Of a DNA stretch of 7,436 bases, positions 6,712 to 7,436 are shown in pieces. The translations under genes were made by a program, and so were the position numbers. This DNA is from JBEVEP01 sp040512755 (GTDB taxonomy: Bacteria; Pseudomonadota; Alphaproteobacteria; Rhizobiales; Rhizobiaceae). The stretch lies in contig JBEVEP010000351.1 of NCBI GenBank assembly GCA_040512755.1, positions 1-7,436 of the forward strand. Reading direction: 5' to 3'. The notes beneath the pieces are model-generated. The model saw only the letters and a list, made by a program, of their open reading frames with translations, had not been told where the DNA came from and searched no databases. The first letter of the stretch is position 1. Each line of letters starts with the position of its first letter.

Positions 6712-6801
6712 GAGGGGGTGAGGAGTGGTCGCCGAAGGCGAAGAAAAAGCCAACGATTTGGCTTTTCGAACGACGAACGCCCGAAGCCATAGCGAAGGGC
6801 C
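6712..6801 (+). repeat. Dispersed repeat block, long copy
   Basis: This is the second copy of the block at 262-318, in the same orientation, with 33 extra bases at 6738-6770. Outside that insertion the two copies differ at only a few positions. It lies inside the right half of the nested inverted-repeat element, whereas the other copy sits next to a different palindrome, which shows that modules of this repeat are shuffled. Confidence 0.8.
6745..6766. terminator. AAAAGCCAA/TTGGCTTTT hairpin, terminator-like on both strands
   Basis: AAAAGCCAA (6745-6753) and TTGGCTTTT (6758-6766) form a perfect 9-bp inverted repeat around CGAT. The short GC core flanked by A and T runs is what a weak bidirectional intrinsic terminator looks like. 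It lies about 90 nt after the punA stop and 190 nt before the deoA start, so it could lower read-through between them. It belongs to the 33-nt module missing from the repeat copy at 262-318, and may only be a repeat component. Confidence 0.4.
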
Positions 6802-6853
6802 GGGTCCGGTAGGACAGAGGGGGGTGCAGAGGTACGCAATTTCCGTCTGACCA

Positions 6854-7436
6854 TCACGCAAACCCGTCAGCGAACATCTTCTTCAAAATCGTCGCCAGGC
6901 GTTTGCCGCCTATGGGCGCCATATCCTTGGTTTCCTGATGCGAAATCTCGCCGCCGCTCATACCGGCCGCAAGATTGGTGATGACCGAGCAGGCGGCAAC
7001 ACGCAGACCGCAAAAACGCGCGAGGATGACCTCCGGTACGGTGGACATACCAACGGCATTGGCGCCAAGGATGCGCGCCATGCGGATTTCCGCAGGCGTC
7101 TCGAAGGACGGGCCGGAGAACCACATGTAGACACCCTTGTGGAGCTTGATGCCGGTGGTGGCCGCAGCCTTCTCGATGGCGGCGCGGATGGTGGCGTCAT
7201 AGGCCTCGGTCAGGCCCACGAACCGGCGGTCGGTCGGTTCGCCGAACAGAGGATTGGAGCCCGAGAAATTGATGTGGTCGGTGATGAGCATCACCGACCC
7301 TGGCAGCATGTCCGTGTCCAGCGATCCTGCCGCATTGGTGAGAATCAGACGGTTGATCCCGATCTCTGCAAGCGTCTCGATCACGGGCCGCATAACGCCG
7401 GCGTCGCCATGTTCATAGTAGTGCGCGCGGCCAGCG
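6854..7436 (-). CDS. punA: Purine nucleoside phosphorylase, trimeric class (5' end beyond the window)
   Basis: The gene runs off the right edge: the frame stays open to the last base, and the residues before the first in-window ATG (AGRAHYYEHGDAGV) are conserved family sequence, so that ATG at 7393 is internal. The 193 visible residues are the C-terminal part of a protein usually about 265-275 long. Motifs of the trimeric PNP family are GRAHYYEHG (phosphate and sugar contacts), LTNAAGSL, TDHINFSGSNPL, GPSFETPAEIR (base-binding glutamate), GMSTVPEVI (sugar-contact methionine) and SVITNLAAGM (base-contact asparagine). The enzyme cleaves inosine and guanosine with phosphate to base and ribose-1-phosphate, using the product of adenosine deaminase. 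Rhizobial annotations sometimes call it deoD, but the motifs are not those of the hexameric E. coli DeoD. Its stop overlaps a following frame as TGATG. Confidence 0.93.
   Translation of the reverse strand, partial: AGRAHYYEHGDAGVMRPVIETLAEIGINRLILTNAAGSLDTDMLPGSVMLITDHINFSGSNPLFGEPTDRRFVGLTEAYDATIRAAIEKAAATTGIKLHKGVYMWFSGPSFETPAEIRMARILGANAVGMSTVPEVILARFCGLRVAACSVITNLAAGMSGGEISHQETKDMAPIGGKRLATILKKMFADGFA

Larger units (their letters stand above)
6588..6825. mobile_element. MITE-like or RIME-like nested inverted-repeat element, 238 bp
   Basis: The ends are a perfect 22-bp inverted repeat: 6588-6609, starting ACCCCCCTCTGTCC, and 6804-6825, ending GGACAGAGGGGGGT. Just inside, 6614-6632 (CCCCCTCAAGGGGGGAGAT) is the exact reverse complement of 6700-6718. 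On the left the two arms lie four bases apart; on the right their partners are split by 85 bases that hold the block shared with 262-318 and the 33-nt hairpin. The element has no coding capacity for a transposase, so any movement would need enzymes from elsewhere. No clear target duplication flanks it; GGTAC occurs at 6585-6589 and 6831-6835, but not at symmetrical positions. It could be a mosaic intergenic element rather than a transposon derivative. Confidence 0.6.
6553..6853. repeat. punA-deoA intergenic region filled by a mosaic palindromic repeat
   Basis: Almost all of this 301-bp gap is repeat: a 238-bp element (6588-6825) with nested inverted arms, a block that also occurs at 262-318, and a 33-nt hairpin module. 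Its minus-strand translation contains ISPLEGEMSGRTEGG, which I know as a recurrent spurious peptide from rhizobial intergenic repeats. No promoter for deoA could be picked out with confidence. One minus-strand frame stays open across the whole gap, but its product looks like repeat translation rather than a real protein. Confidence 0.75.

Noticed and set aside
6585..6835. GGTAC on both sides of the 238-bp element as a target-site duplication.
   Set aside because: The left copy overlaps the inverted repeat while the right copy lies six bases outside it, so the geometry does not fit a simple duplication. GGTAC/GTACC could equally be extra inverted-repeat sequence.
1..7436. An undescribed defence, mobile or biosynthetic gene system.
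   Set aside because: All seven genes have ordinary housekeeping or known-family identities. There is no CRISPR array, recombinase, toxin-antitoxin pair, tRNA or phage gene in the window; the unusual content is confined to non-coding repeats.

Overview
The window is about 7.4 kb of GC-rich chromosomal DNA. Gene content, protein style and repeats point to an alphaproteobacterium of the Rhizobiales, probably Phyllobacteriaceae or Mesorhizobium-like. The main clues are a rhizobial-type ubiE-ubiB pair, a Upp with the variant PRPP loop DPMLATANSA, a TIGR02281-type retropepsin-like protein, and GC-rich palindromic intergenic repeats whose spurious translation contains ISPLEGEMSGRTEGG, a phrase I associate with this order. 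The taxonomic call is from memory of family sequences, not from a search.

Layout from left to right. Bases 1-356 carry no convincing gene and are packed with GC-rich palindromes. Bases 357-2724, minus strand, hold ubiE followed by ubiB, a two-gene ubiquinone biosynthesis operon with a 16-nt gap. Bases 2835-3806, plus strand, hold an adenosine deaminase gene divergent from ubiE. upp (uracil phosphoribosyltransferase) follows at 3911-4540, and a small membrane-anchored aspartic protease at 4665-5228. deoA (thymidine phosphorylase) lies on the minus strand at 5233-6552, convergent with the protease and only 4 nt from it. Bases 6553-6853 hold a mosaic palindromic repeat of at least 238 bp. From 6854 to the window edge is the 3' part of a purine nucleoside phosphorylase gene (minus strand), cut by the edge.

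Four of the seven genes form a nucleoside and base salvage group. Adenosine deaminase makes inosine, which purine nucleoside phosphorylase splits to hypoxanthine and ribose-1-phosphate. DeoA splits thymidine or deoxyuridine to base and deoxyribose-1-phosphate, and Upp recaptures uracil as UMP. Phosphopentomutase (deoB), cytidine deaminase (cdd) and deoC, frequent partners, are not in the window. UbiE and UbiB belong to a separate pathway, respiratory quinone synthesis.

I found no undescribed multi-gene system. The unusual content is in the non-coding DNA. The punA-deoA gap holds a nested inverted-repeat element, and it contains an open frame running exactly from the punA stop (TGATG) to the deoA start (TAATG), while deoA has no visible Shine-Dalgarno. 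A 33-nt hairpin module is present in one repeat copy and absent from the other. An 11-bp inverted repeat spans both convergent stop codons of deoA and the protease gene.
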